DNA of 64,000 nucleotides from DCFW01 sp963790715 (lineage in GTDB: Bacteria > Bacteroidota > Bacteroidia > Bacteroidales > Bacteroidaceae): positions 62,001 to 126,000 of the forward strand of contig CAWBPN010000016.1 in the NCBI GenBank assembly GCA_963790715.1, given 5' to 3'. A program made the translations under genes and the position numbers. The notes beneath the pieces were generated by a model. It had not been told where the DNA came from. It ran no database searches and saw nothing but the letters and a program-made list of their open reading frames with translations. Below, piece after piece: positions 1-8,186 of this stretch; position 1 is the first letter of the stretch, and every line of letters starts with the position of its first letter.

Positions 1-294
1 CCGATAACCGGAGATAATGCTCTTCGCCACGAAAGCGGTATACACGTAGATTGCCTTATAAAAAACCGCAATACATATCAATTATTTCCTGCTTCGATGA
101 TCGGAACAAACGAATCCGAATTTGTTTATGGTATGCACAGCGGTCGTTCGGCAGTGAATTACTTTTTTGCCCAACACAATATTTGGCTGACTGATGCGGA
201 AAGCATAGATATTCTTAACGCATTGAAATTCAAAGCGAACAAACTTGGCAGGGCTCTCCGCGATAACGAATTAATCATGTTATATAAAAAATGA
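1..294 (+). CDS. nifV: Homocitrate synthase NifV, C-terminal fragment (open at left edge)
   Basis: The frame is open from base 1 and ends at 294, giving 97 visible residues. The family makes homocitrate from acetyl-CoA and 2-oxoglutarate, the organic ligand of the nitrogenase FeMo cofactor. Visible support is the HESGIHVD motif of the homocitrate/isopropylmalate synthase superfamily (residues 10-17), whose His residues bind the catalytic metal, followed by the family's helical tail with the HSGRSAV segment. Sequence alone cannot fully separate this from other short-type homocitrate or isopropylmalate synthases. The NifA-type activator 160 bp downstream makes NifV the best reading. The N-terminal TIM barrel is outside the window. 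Confidence 0.8.
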   Translation, partial: PITGDNALRHESGIHVDCLIKNRNTYQLFPASMIGTNESEFVYGMHSGRSAVNYFFAQHNIWLTDAESIDILNALKFKANKLGRALRDNELIMLYKK

Positions 295-369
295 CATGTC
301 TTTTTAAGTTTTTATATCCAAAAGCATAATTTATTTCCAAATTTATATACTAAATGTTGTAAATATTAT

Positions 370-377
370 TATATTTG
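370..377 (+). promoter_or_regulatory. -7 box TATATTTG upstream of nifA
   Basis: It matches the Bacteroidota primary sigma -7 consensus TAnnTTTG and lies 77 bp before the nifA start codon. No convincing -33 TTTG box is seen at the usual spacing. It implies that nifA has its own promoter rather than depending only on read-through from nifV. Confidence 0.5.
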
Positions 378-453
378 CAACAGATTGTTGTGGATATAGG
401 TTTCAATAGGTATTAGTAGTAAAAAGTATAGGATAAGTATCCGGGGAGGGTGT

Positions 454-2028
454 ATGTATTGTAAGCAAAGGGATCATATTTGTTACGCTGAAACGGACTT
501 GGCATTCCTAATCAGCGTGTGCGACAAAATAGGCCATAGTAAAGACCTCAATAAGGACTTGGAATCCGTATTGGAAAACTTGTGCGGTTTTTTAAATGCA
601 CAATACAGCATGATTACCATTGTTGACCGATATTACGATCAAATAAAAATCAGTGCGGCATACGGACTGACCGATGAAGAAAAGAGCCGAGGTGTATATA
701 AAATAGGCGAAGGAATCATCGGAGAAGTCGTTCAGACTGAAAAACCTATTATTATAAGAGATATATCAGTCGATTCCAAATTCTTGAATAAAACAGGTAT
801 AAAACATAAGGAAAGCAACAGGTTAACGGCTTTTCTGTGTGTGCCCATCATCATAGAAAATGATATAATGGGAACACTTAGCATTCATAAAGATTATTCG
901 GGCAAAATAGATTTTTCGGCGGAAGTAAAATATCTGAGCGTTGTTGGAATGCTAATTGCCAAGAACGTATCTATATGTCGCACCCAAATGGAAGAGCTTG
1001 AAGAACTTCGCAAGGAAAATCAACAATTGAAAGGCGGTAAAATCTTCAAACCCGACAACATTATTGGCAACTCATCATTGATGAGAGACCTTTACAGACT
1101 GATTGAGCGCGTAGCCCCCAAGAATTGTACGGTAATGATACGAGGCGAGAGCGGTGTGGGAAAAGAATTGATAGCAGAAGCCATACACAACAACAGTCCG
1201 CGAAAAGACAAGCCTTTTATAAAGATAAATTGTTCGGCCTTACCGGAGAATTTAATAGAAAGCGAACTGTTTGGACACGAGAAAGGTTCTTTCACCGGAG
1301 CCAACGCCATGCACATAGGACGTTTTGAGATGGCTAACGGCGGTACTATCTTCTTGGATGAAATAGGTGATATTCCTCTTTCAATACAAGTGAAACTGCT
1401 CAGAGTTTTGCAAGAAAAACAAATTGAGCGGGTAGGAGGGAACGAAACAATAGATGTTGATGTACGCGTAATTACAGCCACGAACAGGAATTTGGAAGAA
1501 ATGATAAAGGACAATACCTTTCGTGAAGATTTTTACTATCGCATCAATGTATTCCCCATTTATGTGCCGGCACTGCGCGAACGTTATGCAGATATTCCAC
1601 TTCTGGTAGACCATTTTATTGAAAAGCTTAATAAAACCAACGGTACTAATATAAGACGCATCACAAGCGATGCCTTGGACATGTTGATGACTTATTCATG
1701 GCCGGGAAACATTCGCGAACTTGAAAACGTGTTGGAGCGTGCCATTGTACTTTCAACCGATGACGTAATACACTCCTATCATTTCCCGCCAACATTGCAA
1801 GTCGGTTCCACGTCAAATACAGTAGACCATGGCATGCTTAACAACTTGCTGAATCGTGTAGAAAAACAAATGATTAAAGATACTCTCATACTTATGCGCG
1901 GCAATGTTACCAAATCAGCCGAGCAACTCGGCGTGACGCGAAGAATTATGGGCATCTTGATAAAAAAGCATAATCTGGATTTGGATTTATATAAGCATCT
2001 CTCTGAAAAACCGTCTTCGGAAAAATAA
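454..2028 (+). CDS. nifA: NifA-type sigma-54-dependent transcriptional activator
   Basis: 524 residues in the classic enhancer-binding layout. A GAF sensor domain spans about residues 25-175, then a short coiled linker, an AAA+ domain at about 205-430, and a Fis-type helix-turn-helix at about 475-505. Walker A is GESGVGKE (231-238) and Walker B is GGTIFLDE (296-303). The sigma-54 contact loop reads GSFTGA (278-283) instead of the usual GAFTGA. The Cys-x4-Cys linker of oxygen-sensing rhizobial NifA is absent. A purine-rich GGGGAGGG stretch lies just before the ATG. Placement after nifV supports control of nitrogenase genes; the GAF+AAA+HTH layout alone would also fit other sigma-54 activators. 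Confidence 0.8.
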   Translation: MYCKQRDHICYAETDLAFLISVCDKIGHSKDLNKDLESVLENLCGFLNAQYSMITIVDRYYDQIKISAAYGLTDEEKSRGVYKIGEGIIGEVVQTEKPIIIRDISVDSKFLNKTGIKHKESNRLTAFLCVPIIIENDIMGTLSIHKDYSGKIDFSAEVKYLSVVGMLIAKNVSICRTQMEELEELRKENQQLKGGKIFKPDNIIGNSSLMRDLYRLIERVAPKNCTVMIRGESGVGKELIAEAIHNNSPRKDKPFIKINCSALPENLIESELFGHEKGSFTGANAMHIGRFEMANGGTIFLDEIGDIPLSIQVKLLRVLQEKQIERVGGNETIDVDVRVITATNRNLEEMIKDNTFREDFYYRINVFPIYVPALRERYADIPLLVDHFIEKLNKTNGTNIRRITSDALDMLMTYSWPGNIRELENVLERAIVLSTDDVIHSYHFPPTLQVGSTSNTVDHGMLNNLLNRVEKQMIKDTLILMRGNVTKSAEQLGVTRRIMGILIKKHNLDLDLYKHLSEKPSSEK

Positions 2029-2155
2029 ATTCATATTCTTTTTCCATTTTCATCATTTCTTTATAACTTTGTTATTGCGTTTCTTTTAGAGATTAAACAG
2101 TTATAAAATAAAGAAAAAAATATCCTAATTAAATGCACAAAAAAATATTAGTATT

Positions 2156-2890
2156 ATGGAAAATCAGCAATTTCTAGCCAGACTTATAAGTAAATTAATA
2201 TCTTATAAAGGAAAAGAAAAAAATTATGCATGGAAATTTGATATAACTAACATTGCATATCTAACAGAAAATGAGAAAACTATCATCGAAAATGAACAAA
2301 CTAAGTTTGCAAAAGTGATGAAACTTCGAACAATAATTGCTAAAAAGTTAAGTGGGTGTTATGATAACTTTGACTTAGATTTTTGGATTATAAATAAATG
2401 GGGTGGCATAAGGCGTTTTAAAGACAATACCAATAATAGGAATAAAATATTGAATTTTAAAAGATGCCTTGATGACGATTCCTTAACTAAAGATTTATTC
2501 AAGACAATATCTTCATTATCAAAAATTTCATCATTTGTAGAACCAACTAAATATGTCATATATGATTCAAGAGTAACATATGCATTAAATTGGTTATTAT
2601 TGACGACGAAAAATGACTTATCAAATATACGATTTTTTCCAATGCCAAAAGGCAGAAATACAAAGATCAATGCGTATGATATGAATAAAATCATACATCT
2701 AAATAATCATAACTGTTCATTTTATACTCAGGAGGAGGCCTACTTAGAATTCTGTAAGTTAATATGTTTATTATCAAAAGAGGTATATGGAGATGACGAA
2801 TACCCATGCATTTTAGAAATGCTTTTATTTACAATATCAATTGAAGAAATTGTAAACGAGATAAAAAATGCTCATATTAATCTTGATTGA
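2156..2890 (+). CDS. Hypothetical protein, AT-rich orphan gene
   Basis: A 244-residue open frame with a clean ATG and TGA, rich in Lys, Asn and Ile codons and clearly more AT-rich than nifA. I recognise no domain. It has no signal peptide and no membrane segment. An acidic/aromatic stretch FDLDFWIINKWGG (about residues 73-85) and a KYVIYDSRVTYALNW segment (about 133-147) look like ordered core. It is isolated, with 127 bp before it and no operon partner. The composition and the position beside an accessory region suggest acquired DNA. The function is unknown. Confidence 0.6.
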   Translation: MENQQFLARLISKLISYKGKEKNYAWKFDITNIAYLTENEKTIIENEQTKFAKVMKLRTIIAKKLSGCYDNFDLDFWIINKWGGIRRFKDNTNNRNKILNFKRCLDDDSLTKDLFKTISSLSKISSFVEPTKYVIYDSRVTYALNWLLLTTKNDLSNIRFFPMPKGRNTKINAYDMNKIIHLNNHNCSFYTQEEAYLEFCKLICLLSKEVYGDDEYPCILEMLLFTISIEEIVNEIKNAHINLD

Positions 2891-2904
2891 ATCATTATAG
2901 AAAA

Positions 2905-3021
2905 ATGAAGAATCGTTTTATACATATATTATTTTTAATCTTTATTGTTTACCTTTTTATTTCTTGTAATAAAAGTCGAAGGAATAATATCATATTTTTA
3001 TTATTTTTGCATCCAAAATAA
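2905..3021 (+). pseudogene. 38-codon lipoprotein-signal remnant
   Basis: A short frame starting at ATG 2905 encodes a basic start, a long hydrophobic stretch and a lipobox-like LFISC (Cys at residue 21), then stops after 17 more residues. It resembles the signal peptide of a lipoprotein whose mature part is gone. Its 3' end overlaps the promoter of the next gene. It could be chance in AT-rich DNA. Confidence 0.3.
3002..3009 (+). promoter_or_regulatory. -7 box TATTTTTG upstream of the DUF3795 gene
   Basis: It matches TAnnTTTG and lies 41 bp before the ATG at 3050. This box excludes the longer frame that begins at 2945, because that start would lie upstream of the transcript. Confidence 0.5.
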
Positions 3022-3049
3022 TAAACAAACAATTACATCACAAAAAATT

Positions 3050-3391
3050 ATGAAAGAACTAATTGCTTGCTGTGGACTCAACTGTTCAGAATGCGATGCA
3101 CGAATCACAACAATCAACAATGATGAAAAACTTCGTGAAACGACTGCCGAAAAGTGGCAAGTGCAATACAATAATCCAAACATCACGGCAGAAATGATTA
3201 ACTGCACAGGTTGCAGAATGGATGGGGCAAAATTTAATCATTGCGCTGAATGCGAAATCAGGAATTGCGTACAACAAAAAGGTTATGCCACATGTGCCGA
3301 TTGTTCTGAAATGAATACATGCCAAACTGTGGAATGGTTATTCAATTGCATTCCGGTTACAAGAGAGAATTTATTATCATTAAAAGAATGA
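3050..3391 (+). CDS. DUF3795 cysteine-rich protein
   Basis: 113 residues from the ATG at 3050. The longer in-frame start at 2945 is rejected because a -7 box lies at 3002-3009 and homologous proteins start at the MKEL-type N-terminus followed by ACCGLNCSEC. The Cys pairs CCGLNCSEC (residues 7-15), CTGC, CAEC, CADC and CQT fit a small zinc- or metal-binding protein of family DUF3795. It has no signal peptide, so it is presumed cytosolic. The family's role is unknown. It stands alone. Confidence 0.75.
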   Translation: MKELIACCGLNCSECDARITTINNDEKLRETTAEKWQVQYNNPNITAEMINCTGCRMDGAKFNHCAECEIRNCVQQKGYATCADCSEMNTCQTVEWLFNCIPVTRENLLSLKE

Positions 3392-3654
3392 AAGAAATTA
3401 ATCCAAAAGAAGAAAGTATAATAATGAACGAATGTTATCTTTGCAAAACTAACAGATGATCTCCTATCGTTGCTATTAAGCCTGTTTTATCATTTTATTC
3501 TTAGAATTTGCACAAACTATTCATGTTTCATAATAGCTGTATATATAGGTGTTTTCAACTGTAATGATGAACACCTGATGCTTTCAAGTTAATAAAGACT
3601 TCAGACACATTTGCAGCATTAAAAAAATCTCTTTTAGCATGAACAAAAATCTGT
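3392..3654. other. Gene-free stretch with one -7 box and a small dyad
   Basis: No plausible frame is present. A perfect TATCTTTG -7 box at 3436-3443 faces right and could transcribe the repeat array that begins about 200 bp later. A 7-bp dyad (AGGTGTT at 3547-3553 with AACACCT at 3570-3576) has a 16-nt loop. Two copies of AAAAATCTG (3645-3653 and 3667-3675) mark the start of the repeat array. Confidence 0.4.
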
Positions 3655-3808
3655 TGCTAAATGAATAAAAATCTGACGCTCCGTGTTTTTTCAACTCATG
3701 CTAGAAGAAAAAAAAAGACACGCTAGGTGAGAAAAAAAGTTACGTAGCATAAGATTTTTTTTCACCTAGCATCATCTGAAATTTCATCGGAGATCAGAAT
3801 TTTTGTAC
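3655..3808. repeat. Array of degenerate 22-nt units, copy 1
   Basis: Seven consecutive 22-nt windows start at 3655, 3677, 3699, 3721, 3743, 3765 and 3787. The first four begin TGCT, CGCT, TGCT and CGCT, followed by CGTA and CCTA, and the first six end in A. Most units carry an A-tract or T-tract in the middle, so the tracts are phased at about two helical turns. Units at 3722-3738 and 3754-3770 form a hairpin with a stem of about 17 bp (GCTAGGTGA pairs with TCACCTAGC, then A7 with T7). No unit is repeated exactly, so this is not a CRISPR array. The function is unknown. Confidence 0.5.
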
Positions 3809-3831
3809 TGGTTTTCAGCATGTGAAGCACT

Positions 3832-4005
3832 GGCAAAACGTCCGACTTATACTCATTTCATAGGTAAAACACGCTGGAAAAATATGTTAATCGTACAGGA
3901 AAGCGATCGCTCCGCCAGAGTGTTACAAACGCCAATTCAGATACATTTTAATTAATTGCAAGGTATGGTGCTGCAATGGTTATAAATATATAATATTGGA
4001 ATTAC
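3832..4005 (+). repeat. VapE-element leader, copy 1, left part (cut by IS66)
   Basis: This aligns with 41656-41822 near the second vapE copy. Near-identical blocks are GGCAAAACGTCCGACT at the start, GGTAAAACACGCTGG next, and TGGTTATAAATATATAAT near the end. Between the first two blocks lie 15 variable bases. A stem can form between 3828-3834 (CACTGGC) and 3914-3922 (GCCAGAGTG). The segment stops at the 8-bp target duplication of the IS66 insertion (3998-4005) and resumes at 10149. It has no coding capacity; it may be a structured RNA or a replication/recombination site. Confidence 0.6.
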
Positions 4006-4031
4006 GTAAGCACCCGATAAAGTACATATTG
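4006..4031 (+). repeat. IS66 terminal inverted repeat, distal to tnpA
   Basis: It starts GTAAGCACCCGATAAAG and pairs with 10123-10148 over 26 bp with a single mismatch. The bases just outside are the target duplication. Confidence 0.93.
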
Positions 4032-4112
4032 CAAGACAAAAAGCAGTAAAATTAGAGTTTATTCAAGAGCTATAAATCCAATATTTTATATTAGAGTATT
4101 ATTGGAGAATTG

Positions 4113-4694
4113 TTAGATTTTTGTTGTAGTTTCATTAGAGTTATCGCCCGTCCATTCATCCGGAAGCAGTTCTCTTATATTAAGTTTAGATTTAGGCTGA
4201 AGATAATATGGTAATTTTGCCAATACGTCATTCAACCATTCACGCGGATTTACTCCAGCCCCTTTACACGAGCCGAGTAATGAGCATATTATGGCAGTGT
4301 TCTGTGCTGCCTCGTGATTACCGCAAAAAAGAAAGTTCTTTCTCGATATTGTTATTGGCCGTATTGCATTCTCACCTAAGTTGTTGTCTATCTTCAAGCG
4401 TCCGTCCTTAAGATATTCCCTCATTCTGGGCATAATTGAATAACCGTATGCTATGGCTTGTCCCATGCGACTTTTGGGGAGGACTTGATGATAAGTCTTT
4501 TCCATCCATTTCTCAAAAGAGTTCAATATCGGTTCTGATAATTTTTTACGCAACGTTGCACGTTCATCATAAGGCAATTCACTGTCGTCAGCAATGTGTT
4601 CTACATGATAAAGGTTCTGTATTTCTTTTAAAGCGTATTCTGCCAATTCTTTGTTCTCGTCCAACGCCTCTTCAAAATGGCGTCTTTTATGCAA
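4113..4694 (-). pseudogene. tnpC: IS66 transposase TnpC, C-terminal part (disrupted)
   Basis: This holds the last third of the IS66 DDE transposase, cut off from its start by the RIT element. The frame opens at a TTG (4692-4694) that lies in RIT DNA, so it is not a real start. True tnpC sequence begins at RRHFEEALDENKEL and includes the catalytic Glu in NNLGENAIRP and the family tail ending in a LLPDEW motif. Joining it to the fragment at 8224-9260 across the AAGACG direct repeat restores AHIRRHFEEAL in frame and gives a protein of about 534 residues, the normal IS66 length. Confidence 0.9.
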
Positions 4695-4706
4695 AGCTTT
4701 TGATAA

Positions 4707-4743
4707 AAGACGTTATCAAAACTATATTATTATCAAAAGTAGT
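4707..4743 (+). repeat. RIT left inverted repeat (37 bp)
   Basis: A perfect inverted match to 8193-8229. It holds two TATCAAAA sites in tandem, and a third, inverted copy of the inner 16 bases lies at 4793-4808. These look like recombinase-binding arms. Confidence 0.9.
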
Positions 4744-4815
4744 GTGTAAAAACATATTGTATTCCAGTAAGTTAAGTATATCATTTTGCAAAACTACTTT
4801 TGATAATATTTACTA

Positions 4816-5838
4816 TTACAAGCTCTTCAAAAACGTTTTTAGTTTAGGATCTTTCTCCCAACTTCGTTGCGTTTGTACTGTAATACCAACATCGACATAA
4901 GCTTTTTCCAAAGCCTCCCTTCTGAGTTTAGAGTCTGCTTTTGAATAAATTTCAGTTGTTTGCACAGATGCATGTCCCAAAAGGTCCCGGATATATACGA
5001 GATTGACACCCGCCTGTAACAAATGCATTGCACGAGAATGTCTGAAAATATGCGGGGATATCTTTAATGGTATAGCTTCCGGATGCAATATTCTAGCCTG
5101 TACCACATATTTCTTTAAGATGAACGTGATGCCTGGATTGGTGAGCTTCTCATTCCATACATTATAAAATAATGGATGAGAGCTTTTCTCTGATAGCAAC
5201 AGATTGTTTTCCAACATATAATTGCCTAACAGCACCATCATGTTATCTTCGAGTGGAACAAGTCGCTTTTTGGAACCTTTACCAAAAAGTTCTACCATAT
5301 ATGGCTTCTCTCGTCTGATGCTTGATGGGGTCAGGTCAATAAGCTCTTGTACTCTTGCTCCAGTGTTGTATAATAGAGAAAGAAGTGTCAAGTTTCTGCG
5401 TTCTTGTCGATTCTTAAAGCCAATCTGTTCCAATATATATTTGATACCATCAACTGTCAGATAATTAAGAGTTTTGTTTATGCCCTTTTTCATTTTTACA
5501 GCGTATATCAGCTTCCATTGTGCCATATGAACAGGATCATACAGCATCAAGTAGTTGCCAAAGGATTTCAGTGCAGCAAAACGTTGGTTCCGAGTTGTAA
5601 CACTGTTACTTCTCTTCTCTTCAAGCCAATCAAGAAAACTAATGACCAGCTCTCGATTAATGATGGATAGGGAAACTTTGTCAGGAGTTATCTTTTTAGT
5701 TTTTTGAACAAAATCAAGCAAATGTACAAAAGTGTCACGATAGGCACGTATAGTATTACTGCTTACGCCTCGTTCTTTAACAAGGTAATTTGAGAAGAAC
5801 GATTGGAGTGTTTCTGCAAAATCTCTATATGTTTCCAT
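4816..5838 (-). CDS. ritC: RIT tyrosine recombinase C
   Basis: 340 residues, third gene of the trio. An N-terminal SAM-like core-binding domain (about residues 8-110) has the usual SSNTIRAYRDTF signature of phage-integrase-type proteins. The C-terminal catalytic domain shows Arg in NTGARVQEL, HIFRHSR, LGHASV and the nucleophile Tyr in TEIYSKA. All key residues are present, so it appears functional. Its start overlaps the end of ritB by 14 bp, indicating translational coupling. The three recombinases are thought to act together on the element ends; no partner cargo is present. Confidence 0.88.
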   Translation of the reverse strand: METYRDFAETLQSFFSNYLVKERGVSSNTIRAYRDTFVHLLDFVQKTKKITPDKVSLSIINRELVISFLDWLEEKRSNSVTTRNQRFAALKSFGNYLMLYDPVHMAQWKLIYAVKMKKGINKTLNYLTVDGIKYILEQIGFKNRQERRNLTLLSLLYNTGARVQELIDLTPSSIRREKPYMVELFGKGSKKRLVPLEDNMMVLLGNYMLENNLLLSEKSSHPLFYNVWNEKLTNPGITFILKKYVVQARILHPEAIPLKISPHIFRHSRAMHLLQAGVNLVYIRDLLGHASVQTTEIYSKADSKLRREALEKAYVDVGITVQTQRSWEKDPKLKTFLKSL

Positions 5839-6844
5839 CTTGAAAAGTAGCTAAAGAGTGGAAGATTACTTGACTGATAGGTTCAGTTATTATCAGGTCC
5901 TGTTTAATCAACTCTGGATATATCTCCTTAGTGATACGCAAGTAATGTTCTGTATCCAGTACTTTTCTGTGGCCCAAGAAGGTAGATAATATAGGTAAGC
6001 AACAATACAGATCTTTTCCCTTACGGGTCATATCTACAAGGGCATGGACAGCTGTTGTATGTCTGATATCATGGATTCTAGGTCCCAAATGACCTCCTTT
6101 GTAAGGTATATGCGACTCTTCTAGTATCCTGATGAACCATTTATTAATGACTCTTCTAGTACAAGGTTTGCCTAAAGAAGATACAAGAAGGCAATTGTCA
6201 GGATTCATAATACCTTCAACAGGAATACGATTGCGATATTCTATATACTGGTTCAAGACGGCTTCCATAGAAGCATTTATTGGTGCCAGTCTTTGGCTGC
6301 CATTCTTGGTCTGATTCAAGGTGATGAAGTGATGTTTAAAGTCTAAATCTTTATTCTTTATAGCAAGTGCCTCACTAATACGGATACCTGTGCTATAAAG
6401 CAGTCTGAAGAGTGTGGGTAAGGTAATTAATACACTGTCAGCGTGATGTTCCTTCATCCTTAGCCTGTCGCAAGCTGCGAAGATGGAATTAATCTCAGCT
6501 AAACTGTAAATATATGGAACAAAACCACTATCATGTCGTCTGGGTAGTCTTGGTATATAACATTCTTGACCTATATTTGTCATATACTTCATAAAGCGTG
6601 AGACCACTGAGACTTTCTGGTAAATCGTACTGGTCTTTTGATGTTGGATAGTGCTCAGCCAAACATTATATACAGATTCAATTATAAACTTTTTGTCATA
6701 GTGTATACTTGAAAGGTATTGATCAAAACAGTGCAAGTCCCATTTTATGTCTTCGGCTTTCTTTCCGAGCACAATCTGTTCATTTACAAAAGCCTTTAGA
6801 TAGGGCGCCAATATACTTTGGTAATTAGTACTATTATTATTCAT
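5825..6844 (-). CDS. ritB: RIT tyrosine recombinase B
   Basis: 339 residues from the ATG at 6844, whose ATGAATAA overlaps the stop of the upstream recombinase. A longer frame to 6910 exists but would lie deep inside ritA, so I prefer the coupled start. Catalytic features are Arg in STGIRISEAL, HDIRHTTAV, FLGHRKV and Tyr in TEHYLRI. It is the middle member of the trio. RitB proteins are usually the most divergent of the three, and the catalytic set here is complete. Confidence 0.85.
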   Translation of the reverse strand: MNNNSTNYQSILAPYLKAFVNEQIVLGKKAEDIKWDLHCFDQYLSSIHYDKKFIIESVYNVWLSTIQHQKTSTIYQKVSVVSRFMKYMTNIGQECYIPRLPRRHDSGFVPYIYSLAEINSIFAACDRLRMKEHHADSVLITLPTLFRLLYSTGIRISEALAIKNKDLDFKHHFITLNQTKNGSQRLAPINASMEAVLNQYIEYRNRIPVEGIMNPDNCLLVSSLGKPCTRRVINKWFIRILEESHIPYKGGHLGPRIHDIRHTTAVHALVDMTRKGKDLYCCLPILSTFLGHRKVLDTEHYLRITKEIYPELIKQDLIITEPISQVIFHSLATFQDGNI

Positions 6845-8072
6845 AAAGTATGCCTCCTTTCTGCATGTAAAATGCCTGATCAATGGGCGGTACTGCATGT
6901 GAACAATCAAGGAGTGCGTTTACATCAACTCCCAGATAAACCATGGTTGAAAGAGTTGTTGCGTGCCCTAAAGTTGCTGAGATAATTGGCAGACCTGTCC
7001 CGTTTTGGAGTAAATTTGTAGCTAGACTGTGACGTAATGAGTGCGGACCATTGTGTTTGCCTTTCTGTTCTATGCCGGCTTTATATACATATCGTTCAAC
7101 AACTGCAGTAAATGTTGCACCAGTGATTTCACGATATGGATTATTAGAGGATAAGAAAATACTTTTGATCTTTGACTGTGGACGACCGTTAGTAATATAG
7201 TCGATTATAGCTTCACCAACTTCTACAAGGAGAGGTAAGGTTATGTCATTCTTCGTTTTGTATTGCTTGAATTTTATAACATTATTGTCCCAGTCAATGT
7301 TTGAGAACTGTAAACTTCGGATATCAGAAGACCGTAGCCCTAATCTGGAAGCAAGCATTATCATTGCATAATCGCGTTTGCCCATGGCACTTTCGCGGTT
7401 AACAGAAGTCTCCAGCTTAAGTATATCTTCTTTAGCATAATACGAGGGCAACTTCTCTCGTCGGTGTGGTCTGATACCATTGAACATTTCTGAAAAATTC
7501 TCTGATGTTTTGCCCTCTTCAAAAAGATAAAGAAGAAAAGCACGAAGTTGAACTAATATGTAAGATCTTGCATTCTTGGCCGATGCCACATAAGCTAAAA
7601 TATCAGATCTCTTCAATTCTGATAGTTTAACTTGTCTAAGTTTCATTGCGGAAGAGAAAGTACTCAAGCTGCGCTTATAGGCTGTCAATGTTCTGGGTGT
7701 AACCCGGACTGTTATATCCAAATACAAAATAAACGATGTCGCTGCTTCACCAATATCGCCATACATAGAGTATTCTGCATAAGTTCGTTTCGCCTTATAG
7801 GGTTTGTTTTCAAGTAATAAATTCAAAAGGAATAAGGCTCTGAGATTTCTGCCACTACAATATTTTGTTAGATACTGTTCGTGCTCACAAGCTTTAAACT
7901 GGTTACCGACATCTTTGGTGTAAACATCAATACTGCGTTCCTCCATAAAGGAATAGAGATGTCTGATTCCACATATGAGATGAGTTACCGTTCCGCCTGT
8001 TAACTGGAAGGCCTTGAATCCATCTCTACATGTCTGAACCAAATCATTTCTGCAAATGACTAATTCTTTCAT
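6837..8072 (-). CDS. ritA: RIT tyrosine recombinase A
   Basis: 411 residues, first gene of the trio and the longest, as in other RIT elements. The N-terminal part (about residues 1-110) is an extra domain before the core-binding region. Catalytic residues appear in SRLGLRSSDIR, HSLRHSLATNLL, LGHATTL and Tyr in TMVYLG. Upstream, between the start and the right inverted repeat (8073-8192), several TATCAAAAG or CTTTTGAT motifs repeat the arm sequences, suggesting that the proteins bind next to their own promoter. Confidence 0.88.
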   Translation of the reverse strand: MKELVICRNDLVQTCRDGFKAFQLTGGTVTHLICGIRHLYSFMEERSIDVYTKDVGNQFKACEHEQYLTKYCSGRNLRALFLLNLLLENKPYKAKRTYAEYSMYGDIGEAATSFILYLDITVRVTPRTLTAYKRSLSTFSSAMKLRQVKLSELKRSDILAYVASAKNARSYILVQLRAFLLYLFEEGKTSENFSEMFNGIRPHRREKLPSYYAKEDILKLETSVNRESAMGKRDYAMIMLASRLGLRSSDIRSLQFSNIDWDNNVIKFKQYKTKNDITLPLLVEVGEAIIDYITNGRPQSKIKSIFLSSNNPYREITGATFTAVVERYVYKAGIEQKGKHNGPHSLRHSLATNLLQNGTGLPIISATLGHATTLSTMVYLGVDVNALLDCSHAVPPIDQAFYMQKGGILYE

Positions 8073-8186
8073 AAATGAATATCTTTTGATGTCAGCGGCA
8101 TTGCTGACGCAACTAAGATATATCTATTTTTATCAAAAGGAGCAAATCAAAAGTGGATTTGTATATCAGGAGCTTACGATATGTAT

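Noticed and set aside
1092..1614. Minus-strand frames inside nifA (1092-1514 and 1381-1614)
   Set aside because: They overlap a clear gene with strong motifs and show no independent signals.
3655..3808. CRISPR array
   Set aside because: There is no constant repeat, no unique spacers of even length and no cas gene; units are all degenerate.
4113..4694. The C-terminal tnpC frame as an intact small gene starting at TTG 4694
   Set aside because: The start lies in RIT DNA, and joining across the AAGACG repeat restores a full-length IS66 transposase.
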